Under the pieces are notes generated by a model that had not been told where the DNA came from, did not search any database, and saw only the letters and a program-made list of their open reading frames with translations. From an uncultured Coriobacteriaceae bacterium (lineage in GTDB: Bacteria > Actinomycetota > Coriobacteriia > Coriobacteriales > Atopobiaceae), in the NCBI GenBank assembly GCA_900549525.1, contig UWSJ01000055.1, positions 1 through 12,914 of the forward strand: a stretch of DNA of 12,914 nt, given 5' to 3'. Shown here piece after piece: positions 1 to 5,531 of the stretch; position 1 is the stretch's first letter, and the number at the start of each line of letters is the position of its first letter. The translations under genes and the position numbers were made by a program.

Positions 1-63
1 GCCGCCGATGGCGCTATCGCTGCCACGAGCGCCGCCCTGTTCCTCGGTGAACTCGTTATCTAG
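1..63 (+). CDS. C-terminal end of a thioredoxin reductase-like flavoprotein (partial, 5' end outside window)
   Basis: Frame 1 is open from the window edge to TAG at 61-63 and encodes 20 residues beginning AADGAIAATSAALFLGEL. The pattern A-(A/G)-D-G-A-I-A-A...A..(F/Y)L-E resembles the extreme C-terminus of bacterial thioredoxin reductases. There the GDG segment closes the FAD site and is followed by a helix ending in an aromatic-leucine pair. If correct, the whole protein would be an NADPH-dependent flavoenzyme reducing thioredoxin or a related disulfide carrier in the cytoplasm. The CxxC redox centre and nucleotide-binding motifs lie outside the window, so the family call rests on a short tail only. 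A run of six T (72-77) follows the stop, but no convincing stem precedes it. Confidence 0.5.
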   Translation, partial: AADGAIAATSAALFLGELVI

Positions 64-100
64 CGGACGTAGTTTTTTGAAAATATGGTCAGCAAGGCAC

Positions 101-156
101 TGGCCCGTCTCGTGAAAAGCCAACGAGTGCGTAGGAGGCGCTCGCGAGGCGGGCCA
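101..156. repeat. Nested inverted repeat (long stem enclosing a second hairpin)
   Basis: TGGCCCGTCTCG (101-112) pairs with CGAGGCGGGCCA (145-156) over 12 positions, 11 Watson-Crick and one G-T. Inside it CGAGTGC (124-130) pairs with GCGCTCG (138-144) around a 7-base loop. The inner hairpin abuts the right arm of the outer stem, leaving an 11-base bulge, TGAAAAGCCAA, on the left side only. The element is a sharp GC-rich island in an AT-rich gap. No T-run follows directly on either strand, so a simple intrinsic terminator is not supported. It could be a structured RNA, a dispersed repeat unit or a protein-binding palindrome; which one cannot be decided here. Confidence 0.55.
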
Positions 157-279
157 TGCTTTGACATATTGCAAGCCGCAAGTACCAATAACAAAACGTC
201 TGATAATATATCTTATGTAAAGTAGAGAGGTTATTTACTTCTGCTACCCATTCCTGTCCACTAGTGCACACGGCTAGAA

Positions 280-311
280 GCCCTGCGAAAAGGGCCGGAG
301 AGAATACCGGC
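280..311 (-). terminator. Possible weak terminator: two adjacent short hairpins downstream of the CLC gene
   Basis: GCCCT (280-284) pairs with AGGGC (291-295) around GCGAAA, and GCCGG (294-298) pairs with CCGGC (307-311) around AGAGAATA. The two share two bases, so they are alternatives rather than simultaneous. They lie just past the stop of the CLC gene on its strand. On that strand the outer hairpin is followed only by CCTTTTCGC, a poor U-tract, so termination here would be inefficient or Rho-assisted. Confidence 0.25.
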
Positions 312-329
312 GTGACTTCGCCGCATCCG

Positions 330-1937
330 TTATCTCTTCGACTGTTCCGCAGTGCTACGAGGGGCGTACGTGCCACGGCAGAGCCTGCGCACCATTTCTT
401 CTGAATGGTCGCCGTCGACCTCATTCATGAGCACGAGAAGTCGGTCGCCCGGCTCTACGAGGGTCTCTCCGTTTGGCACGAGTTCCCTGCCATGGCGCGT
501 GATGGTGACGACAAGTGCCTGTGATGGCCAGTTGAGCTCACGAATCTTAGAATCTGCGGCCCGCGAGCCGCTTTCGACCACATAGGAGTGGAGCTGCTTC
601 CCTTCGCTGCCCCACCGGCCGTGCGCCTCTTCGGTGCTCATGCCCAGAAGCTTGCCAAGCAGGTGGTCATAATAGGGATCGACTCCCATGAGGTTTGCGG
701 TGACGTAGGCGATGAGACTCACGATCGAAAGCGACAGAAGCGCCTGGAGGCTTCCCGTTAGCTCGAAGGCGAGCACAACTGCCGTGACGGGCGCTCGGAT
801 CGCGCTTGCGAACATCCCGGCGACGCCAAGCACCGTGAAGTTCATGATAAGTGCCGGGTCAAGCCCGAAAGCCATGACTGCTATCTGACCAAAGAGCGCC
901 CCTGCCAACCCGCCCATGGCGACAAGGGGAAACAGGGTTCCACCTGGCACCCCGGCGCCAAAGCAAACCCCCGTGAAAAGGTATTTCCCCAGCAGGAGCA
1001 GCGCCAATGTCGCTACGCTGAGCCCTTCTGGCCTTGCCAGCATCTCGATGATGGCGTCACCCCCGTCGAGCAGAGCCGGCGCACATAGGGCGATGGGGGC
1101 GGCCATGAGAAACGGGATGAGGAAGCGCGCAAAGGGCTCCCACCGCCTGATGCGCGCAAGGGTGTCCTGGGCCTTGAACATACCTGCGTTATGGGCGGCG
1201 CCCACGACACCCATGAAGATGCCAAACCCCAGGATAAGGAGGTAGGCGCTTCTTGGCACGGTGCTTGTGACGGCAAATGACAGCACTGGCTTTATGCCAA
1301 GCAGGTCGGACGAGACGTAGTCGGCGACGACCGCGGCTGACATCGCCGAGACGATGAGGGCCGCGTTGAACGTCTTGTGTATTTCCTCGAGGGCAAACAT
1401 GACGCCCGTGAGCGGCGCGTGGAAGGCCGCGGCCATGCCGGCTCCGGCCCCGCAGGTAACCAGCAGGCGCTCCTCTCCCCGCCCGCGACCGAGCACGCGA
1501 GAAACTGCCTTGCCGGCCATTCCCCCCAGTTGGACGGACGGGCCCTCGCGCCCGAGAGAAAGCCCGCCAAGCGCCGCGAGCGTCCCTTCGGCAAATTTGG
1601 CCATGATGACGCGTCGCCAGGGGGCGTCCATCGCCCCCATGACCTCGGCGTCAACTTGCGGGATGCCCGAGCCGGACGTCTTGGGCTCCCACCGGACGAG
1701 CAGGGCGACCACGCCCGCCAACATCACAAGTGCGAGCATCCAGGTGGCGAACAGGAACGGGTTTGATCCCATGAAGCCAAGGAGCCAGCGGAGAGTGCGT
1801 TCCGCCCAAGAGAGGCTCAGCCGATACAACGTGACCAGCAGTCCCCCCGCGAGTCCCACGAGGCCACATTCCCAGAAGAGGCTAGCCTCAAACCCGCCCG
1901 AGAGCCGACGCCTCACGGGATCTCGCCTGGTTTTCAC
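330..1937 (-). CDS. CLC-family chloride/proton antiporter with C-terminal TrkA-C domain
   Basis: Inner-membrane CLC protein, 535 residues from the chosen start. The ion-pathway motifs are all present: GSGIP (about residues 89-93), GREGP (129-133) with the external gating glutamate E131, and GAGVPGGTLFP (327-337). E184-E185 in FALEEI correspond to the internal proton-transfer glutamate region of E. coli ClcA, which favours Cl-/H+ exchange over a passive channel. A tyrosine lies near the end of the membrane domain (DPYYDHLL). From about residue 449 to 515 is a TrkA-C (RCK-C) domain with the usual PNGETLVEPGDRLLV pattern, a soluble regulatory module seen in some bacterial CLCs. I chose GTG at 1937 because GGAG precedes it by 11 bases. 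A TTG at 1997 is in frame, but its use would put an inverted repeat inside the coding sequence. Last gene of the minus-strand series, 91 bases after apt; it may share the apt transcript or use its own promoter. Confidence 0.9.
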   Translation of the reverse strand: MKTRRDPVRRRLSGGFEASLFWECGLVGLAGGLLVTLYRLSLSWAERTLRWLLGFMGSNPFLFATWMLALVMLAGVVALLVRWEPKTSGSGIPQVDAEVMGAMDAPWRRVIMAKFAEGTLAALGGLSLGREGPSVQLGGMAGKAVSRVLGRGRGEERLLVTCGAGAGMAAAFHAPLTGVMFALEEIHKTFNAALIVSAMSAAVVADYVSSDLLGIKPVLSFAVTSTVPRSAYLLILGFGIFMGVVGAAHNAGMFKAQDTLARIRRWEPFARFLIPFLMAAPIALCAPALLDGGDAIIEMLARPEGLSVATLALLLLGKYLFTGVCFGAGVPGGTLFPLVAMGGLAGALFGQIAVMAFGLDPALIMNFTVLGVAGMFASAIRAPVTAVVLAFELTGSLQALLSLSIVSLIAYVTANLMGVDPYYDHLLGKLLGMSTEEAHGRWGSEGKQLHSYVVESGSRAADSKIRELNWPSQALVVTITRHGRELVPNGETLVEPGDRLLVLMNEVDGDHSEEMVRRLCRGTYAPRSTAEQSKR

Positions 1938-1948
1938 GACGCGTCTCT

Positions 1949-1955
1949 CTCCTTC
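1949..1955 (-). promoter_or_regulatory. Ribosome binding site for the CLC gene (decides the GTG start)
   Basis: On the minus strand this reads GAAGGAG, with the GGAG core 11 bases before GTG at 1937. No comparable Shine-Dalgarno sequence precedes the in-frame TTG codons at 1997 and 1994. The spacing is somewhat long, so the start call is likely rather than certain. Confidence 0.5.
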
Positions 1956-1961
1956 AACGAC

Positions 1962-1994
1962 TTGGCCCGAACCGACTGAGCCGATTCGGGCCAA
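1962..1994. promoter_or_regulatory. Perfect inverted repeat in the apt-CLC gap (leader hairpin or operator)
   Basis: TTGGCCCGAA and TTCGGGCCAA form a perfect 10-base inverted repeat, extendable to 12 pairs with one G-T, around a 9-base loop. It ends seven bases before the GGAG of the CLC gene and begins right after an AT-rich TATATT (minus strand, 2001-1996) that could be a -10 box. A TTGTCC lies 15 bases upstream of that box, a shorter spacing than usual. On the minus strand the stem is followed by GTCGTTGAAGG, not a T-run, so it is not an intrinsic terminator of apt. It could be an operator overlapping the transcription start or an RNA hairpin near the ribosome site. It does not match the fluoride riboswitch pattern sometimes found before CLC genes. 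Confidence 0.6.
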
Positions 1995-2028
1995 CAATAT
2001 ATAGTCTGTTCGTACAGGACAACCCGTC

Positions 2029-2577
2029 TTAGTGAACCTTGATCAGCGAGAAGATTTCCTGCGGGAACTCCTTGGAGATAACCTCCCGCGGGTGCAGGTA
2101 GTCAAGCTCGAGGATAAACGAGAACCCCATGATCTGCGCCCCGGACTGCTCGGCAAGCTTGGCGGTGGCGACGGCCGTGCCACCCGTGGCGACGAGGTCG
2201 TCGACGATGAGCACGCGGTCGGTCGGCTTGAGCGCGTCCTTGTGAATCTGCAGCTCGTCCGTGCCGTACTCAAGCGCATAACGCTGGGAGTACACCTCAC
2301 GCGGAAGCTTGCCGGGCTTGCGCGCCGGCACGAACCCCGCCCCCAGGCGATAGGCGACGGGGGCTCCGATGAGAAAGCCGCGGGCCTCGGAGCCTACGAC
2401 CTTGTTGATCCCCATGCCGAGAAAGTGGTCGACCATCGTGTCGACACAGGCAGAAAGCCCGTGCTCGTTGGAGATGAGCGGCGTGATGTCCTTGAAGATG
2501 ACGCCAGGTTCGGGATAGTCGGGAATGTCAATGACGAGGTGCTCGTAGGCGAAGGGCCTGTCCTGCTGGTCTGCCAT
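2029..2577 (-). CDS. apt: Adenine phosphoribosyltransferase
   Basis: Cytoplasmic purine-salvage enzyme that converts adenine and PRPP to AMP and pyrophosphate. At 182 residues it is of normal length for Apt. The type I phosphoribosyltransferase PRPP loop, VLIVDDLVATGGTA, is at residues 122-135. The N-terminal half carries the Apt hallmarks IPDYPEPGVIFKDITPL (18-34) and GSEARGFLIGAPVA (62-75), and the flexible loop with RKPGKLP is at 86-92. The start is ATG at 2577 with AAGGAG 6 bases upstream. It follows the MerR-like gene by 79 bases; that gap holds a GGTATCAT (-10-like, around 2633-2638, minus strand) but no matching -35, so read-through from the upstream gene is also possible. Coriobacteria commonly keep Apt as a stand-alone salvage gene. 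Nothing odd in the sequence. Confidence 0.96.
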   Translation of the reverse strand: MADQQDRPFAYEHLVIDIPDYPEPGVIFKDITPLISNEHGLSACVDTMVDHFLGMGINKVVGSEARGFLIGAPVAYRLGAGFVPARKPGKLPREVYSQRYALEYGTDELQIHKDALKPTDRVLIVDDLVATGGTAVATAKLAEQSGAQIMGFSFILELDYLHPREVISKEFPQEIFSLIKVH

Positions 2578-2656
2578 GGTTGCTCCTTGATGTCGTTACG
2601 CGTGGCCGTATTGGCTCGACGCGTCCAATCGCATGATACCGCCCAAAGGCATGTGC

Positions 2657-3400
2657 CTAGGCGCTTGAGTCGGCACCGGGCTCATCGGCAAGTGCTCGTC
2701 GGAGGATGGACCCCCGAACCTCGCCCGTAAGGTTCAACAGGCGCTCGAGCGCCTGGTCGCGTCGCAGGCGTCGCTCGCTCACGCTCTCGCCGGGGTGCCG
2801 GGAGACAGACATGAGCGCCTGCTCAAGCATGGGAATCTCGCGATTTGCCGCCGACACGTAGGCCCGAAGGTTCTTTGGCTCGATACCGTAGCGCGAAAGC
2901 TCCGCACAGGCGCGAATGAGCCGCAGGTCACGCCCGTCGACAAGATCTCTGCCGCCGGGAGAGCGAACGAGCCTGATGAGACCGCAGTCAGAGAGCTTCC
3001 TGACAAGCGAGATGGACACGCCCGCAACGTCGGGCATGCGGTCTATGGGGTGCAGCTCACGAAGGTGCCGCTCGCTAACGGCGAGCGCAGGGGCCGCGTC
3101 AGGCGACGACGAGGAGCCGTCGCCATCGAAGGCAACGTCCTCCTCCGCGTGGGGCACGTGCCCGTCAAGCTCTTCTTTGATGACCGAGAGCGGCAAAAAC
3201 CTGCTCTTCTGCAAGAAGAGGATGCTCTCGAGCCGTTGGATGTCCCTCGAGGAGTAGAGACGATAGCCGCCGGGCGTGCGCGACGGCGTGAGAAGACCCT
3301 CGTCCTCGAGGTATCGAACCTTCGAGACCGAGAGATCCGGATACTGTTCCTGCAGCTTCCTTACGACCTTGCCAATCGTGAGGTATCCCGCATCTGCCAT
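2657..3400 (-). CDS. MerR-family transcriptional regulator, FtsR/Rv1828-like
   Basis: DNA-binding protein of 247 residues. A MerR winged helix-turn-helix occupies about residues 7-70, with recognition segment LSVSKVRYLEDEGLLTPSRT (23-42) and wing GGYRLY (44-49). An acidic, serine-rich linker with a run of four serines (about 84-104) separates it from a second region (about 120-190). That region reads like a degenerate MerR-type fold (VSISLVRKLSDCGLI, then SPGGRDLV), as in the two-domain Rv1828/FtsR proteins of other actinobacteria rather than a metal-sensing MerR: I see no cysteine cluster for metal. FtsR of Corynebacterium glutamicum activates ftsZ. It starts at ATG 3400, only 10 bases after the FHA gene stop and without a strong Shine-Dalgarno, so translation is probably coupled to that gene. 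The partnership with a GarA-like gene strongly supports the subfamily. The regulated targets here are unknown. Confidence 0.88.
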   Translation of the reverse strand: MADAGYLTIGKVVRKLQEQYPDLSVSKVRYLEDEGLLTPSRTPGGYRLYSSRDIQRLESILFLQKSRFLPLSVIKEELDGHVPHAEEDVAFDGDGSSSSPDAAPALAVSERHLRELHPIDRMPDVAGVSISLVRKLSDCGLIRLVRSPGGRDLVDGRDLRLIRACAELSRYGIEPKNLRAYVSAANREIPMLEQALMSVSRHPGESVSERRLRRDQALERLLNLTGEVRGSILRRALADEPGADSSA

Positions 3401-3410
3401 GCGCTGGCCG

Positions 3411-3830
3411 CTACTCGCTCACGTTGATGCGTGCGGTGGTACGCGTGGTGTGGAACACCATGCGGAAGGTGCCGACCTGAATGGTGGAGCCATCCTGGAG
3501 CTGTGCGGTGTTAATGATGGCACCGTCTACCCAGGTGCCATTGAGGGACCCGAGATCCTCGATGGATGCCGCCGGGCCGTCGATGCGAATAACGGCGTGG
3601 TGGCGCGAAACGGTCATGTCGTTGAGGAACACCGTGCTCGAGGGGTCGCGACCGAGCGTGACCTCGGGCGTGTTGAGCACGAAGGTCGAACCGGTCTGGG
3701 GGCCTTTGAGAATGGTGAGCGTCGGAGCCTCAGGACGAGTTCCCCCCATCAGATCGGGCACGGTTGCGTCTGCCGTAGGCATACGGAAGATGGCAGTGGC
3801 GTCGCTTGAGCTCAGGTGTGCATCCTGCAT
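3411..3830 (-). CDS. garA: FHA-domain protein, GarA/OdhI-like phospho-switch
   Basis: Small cytoplasmic protein (139 residues) with one forkhead-associated domain, about residues 58-125. The phosphothreonine-binding residues are clear: GR (60-61), SRHH (75-78) and GSLNGT (94-99). The sequence LNDMTVSRHHA is very close to the mycobacterial GarA stretch. The N-terminal tail contains DATAIFR (10-16), which aligns with ETTSVFR of GarA/OdhI. There a kinase phosphorylates the second threonine and the tail then folds onto its own FHA domain. T12 corresponds to that threonine; the first one is alanine here. In GarA/OdhI the unphosphorylated form binds and controls 2-oxoglutarate dehydrogenase and glutamate metabolism. 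The start is uncertain: ATG 3830 has GGGGG 5 bases upstream, while ATG 3842 and ATG 3863 are also in frame. A start further upstream would overlap the ridA 3' end. Its stop is 10 bases before the MerR gene. Confidence 0.85.
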   Translation of the reverse strand: MQDAHLSSSDATAIFRMPTADATVPDLMGGTRPEAPTLTILKGPQTGSTFVLNTPEVTLGRDPSSTVFLNDMTVSRHHAVIRIDGPAASIEDLGSLNGTWVDGAIINTAQLQDGSTIQVGTFRMVFHTTRTTARINVSE

Positions 3831-3861
3831 GAAAACCCCCATGGAGATAAACGGTGAAGAC

Positions 3862-3867
3862 ATTGTA
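3862..3867 (-). promoter_or_regulatory. Candidate -10 box for the FHA-MerR gene pair
   Basis: The minus strand reads TACAAT here, 5/6 to the consensus, in the 74-base gap after ridA. I see no good -35 hexamer at the usual distance (GCCGAG is there), so this would be a weak or activator-dependent promoter. If used, transcription would begin near 3855. That excludes ATG 3863 as the FHA start and favours 3842 or 3830. Confidence 0.35.
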
Positions 3868-3904
3868 GCGCTTGTGAGTTCGTACTCGGCGCTTCGGTCG
3901 AGCG

Positions 3905-4279
3905 TTATCGGCAGGCGATGGCGCTCACCTGTATGCGTGCGCCGCGCTCGAGTGCGGACACCTGCACGCAGGTTCGGGCGGGGCCGGGCCTCATGAAACG
4001 CTCGGCCCAAATCTCGTCAACAAATTCGAGGTCAGCCAGGTCGACAAGGTATACGGTCGCCTGCGTGACGTCGCCGAGCGAGAGGTTAAGCTCGGCAAGC
4101 ACCGCCTCCACGTTCATAATGCAGCGAGCCGTCTGCTGGCCAATTCCGCCGGGAACCGGCTCGTTGGTCTTCGGATCGAGGGGAAGCTGTCCAGACACGA
4201 AGACGAAGCGAGCAGCCGTCGCGCCCTGCGGGAACGGTCCCCCAGTCTTAGGGGCCGACTTTGACGTGATCGCGTACAT
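3905..4279 (-). CDS. RidA-family (YjgF/YER057c/UK114) protein, probable enamine/imine deaminase
   Basis: Small trimer-forming protein, 124 residues, the normal size. RidA proteins hydrolyse reactive 2-aminoacrylate-type enamines released by PLP enzymes to keto acids and ammonia. Family signatures present are GPFPQG (14-19), VSGQLPLDP (28-36), NVEAVL (56-61) and ARTCVQV (101-107), whose R102 corresponds to the substrate carboxylate-binding arginine (R105 in E. coli/Salmonella RidA). At the end, RIQVSAIACR aligns with the KIEIEAIAVR stretch. This puts glutamine (Q117) where archetypal RidA has the glutamate E120 near the active site, so it may belong to another Rid subgroup or have altered activity. 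The ATG at 4279 is fixed by a strong AGGAGGAG (4291-4284) that overlaps the stop of the upstream carboxypeptidase gene by two bases, 10 bases away. It is the third gene of the pgsA-dac-ridA run. Confidence 0.9.
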   Translation of the reverse strand: MYAITSKSAPKTGGPFPQGATAARFVFVSGQLPLDPKTNEPVPGGIGQQTARCIMNVEAVLAELNLSLGDVTQATVYLVDLADLEFVDEIWAERFMRPGPARTCVQVSALERGARIQVSAIACR

Positions 4280-4289
4280 GCGTCTCCTC

Positions 4290-5531
4290 CTAGATCGTGC
4301 GTCCGGAAGCGATGGCCGCAGCCTCGTTGGCATTGGAGGGCAGCGTGTTCGTAGCCGAGACGGCCCTGGTCACAAGATAGTTGCGTGCGAGCGTGCCTTC
4401 GTCGAGCACGCCAAGACCGTTGCGTGATGGCACGAGTACGGCCCGGGCCGAGTACGTCGCCGTACCGACGGTCCGCCCGTCCTGGCTCCACGTGTAAGCG
4501 CCGACCAGGTCGCCTGGTGTCAGGAGCGCGCCTTTGGGCTGGGCGAAGCCCTGCCACGTGGTGCTTCCACCGTCCGGCCACACAAGACCGGTGAGGCTTG
4601 CGTCGGCCGTGACCACGCACGAAAACCCGAAGTGGTAGGCAAACGGCTGCACCGACACGATTGCGTTGGCGTTTGCGAGGGCGTAGTGGTCGAAGTTCGT
4701 GAAGGCCCAGTCCATGAGCGACTCCGTGTCCGAGAAGCGACCGGCGCCCGTCTTGCAGCCAAGCACGCAGGCGTAGAGGGTTACGCCGTCGCGCCGGGCG
4801 CTGCCAAGAAAGCTCGTCACGTTGTTGCCGGTGCCCGTCTTGATCCCGAGGGCCCCCTGGTACGTCTCGACGAACGAGTCGACCGTATGGAAGCTCGTCT
4901 CGACGCCCCCGATGGGCACGGTTACGTCGCTCATTCGCACGGTATCGGAAATGAACGGGTAGTTCGTCATGGCGTAGCGCCCAAGCGTGACGAGGTCGGA
5001 GACGCTCGAGTAGTGCCCCTCGGCATCGAGGCCATGGGAGTTCTGGAACTGCGTGTGCGTCATCCCGAGCTCGGCGGCCTTGTCGTTCATCTTCTGGACG
5101 AAGGCCTGCTCTGATCCCGAACAGGCAACGGCCACCTCGTAGGCGGCGTCGTTTGCCGAGCGAACGAGCATGACGCGCAAGAGATCCTCGAGCGTGGAGG
5201 TCTGGCCGGCCTGGTAGCCCGCCACCATGGCGTTCTCCTGGAGCACCGGCGGGGAAAGCGTGACGACGGTGTCGAGCGGCGTCCCGCTCTCGAGTGCGAC
5301 GACGGCCGTCATGATCTTGGTGACCGACGCCATGTTGATCTCTGCGTCGGGATTCCTGGCGTACAGCACGTTACCTGCGGAATCCTCGACGATGGCGGCC
5401 TGGGCTTCCGTAAGCGTGGGCTCGCTGTCGATGGCAAAGGCGGCGTGAGGCAGGGCCATCAGGCACGCAAGCAGCGAGAGGAGGCAGAGGAGCGCCCTCC
5501 ACGAGACCCCGCACCTCTTGGCTGTCGTCAT
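4290..5531 (-). CDS. D-alanyl-D-alanine carboxypeptidase (S11 family, low-molecular-weight PBP)
   Basis: Exported serine peptidase that trims the terminal D-alanine from peptidoglycan pentapeptides and so limits cross-linking. It is 413 residues long. A signal peptide covers residues 1-33: basic start, leucine-rich core, cleavage expected after AFA. All three penicillin-binding motifs are present: SVTK (S69 nucleophile, K72), SAN (125-127) and KTGTG (231-235). The C-terminal third (about 300-413) is a beta-rich region ending without an obvious amphipathic anchor helix or transmembrane segment, unlike E. coli PBP5. Attachment to the membrane is therefore not apparent. The start is ATG 5531, overlapping the upstream pgsA-like stop in ATGA (5528-5531), with GGGGAG/GAGAGG ribosome-site sequence inside that gene. 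This is a clear translational-coupling arrangement. An in-frame upstream extension of 31 codons lies within pgsA and looks non-native. Confidence 0.93.
   Translation of the reverse strand: MTTAKRCGVSWRALLCLLSLLACLMALPHAAFAIDSEPTLTEAQAAIVEDSAGNVLYARNPDAEINMASVTKIMTAVVALESGTPLDTVVTLSPPVLQENAMVAGYQAGQTSTLEDLLRVMLVRSANDAAYEVAVACSGSEQAFVQKMNDKAAELGMTHTQFQNSHGLDAEGHYSSVSDLVTLGRYAMTNYPFISDTVRMSDVTVPIGGVETSFHTVDSFVETYQGALGIKTGTGNNVTSFLGSARRDGVTLYACVLGCKTGAGRFSDTESLMDWAFTNFDHYALANANAIVSVQPFAYHFGFSCVVTADASLTGLVWPDGGSTTWQGFAQPKGALLTPGDLVGAYTWSQDGRTVGTATYSARAVLVPSRNGLGVLDEGTLARNYLVTRAVSATNTLPSNANEAAAIASGRTI

Larger units (their letters stand above)
64..329. other. AT-rich intergenic region, no gene seen
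   Basis: This gap lies between the tail of the plus-strand gene and the end of the minus-strand CLC gene. I find no protein-coding sequence here: a 111-codon minus-strand open frame crosses it but continues antisense to the CLC gene and has no recognisable domain. Apart from the GC-rich inverted repeat at 101-156 and two short hairpins at 280-311, the stretch from about 160 to 260 is clearly AT-rich. It contains a perfect TTGACA at 161-166 and a TGATAATAT at 201-209, but these are not spaced as a single promoter. Confidence 0.6.

Noticed and set aside
64..100. Intrinsic terminator for the left-edge gene at the TTTTTT run
   Set aside because: Only a three-base stem can be drawn before the T-run, too weak to call.
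89..424. Minus-strand open frame of 111 codons across the left gap
   Set aside because: It enters the end of the CLC gene in another frame, has no ribosome site and no recognisable domain; its last codons simply translate the nested inverted repeat.
1938..1945. GACGCGTC palindrome before the CLC start, repeated at 2618-2625 before apt
   Set aside because: The same 8 bases also occur inside the CLC coding sequence (about 1608-1615), so it is common in this GC-rich DNA and not a specific leader element.
1938..2028. Fluoride or other known riboswitch in front of the CLC gene
   Set aside because: The gap is too short and lacks the conserved pseudoknot sequences; only a simple inverted repeat is present, and the protein carries the chloride-type motifs GSGIP and GREGP.
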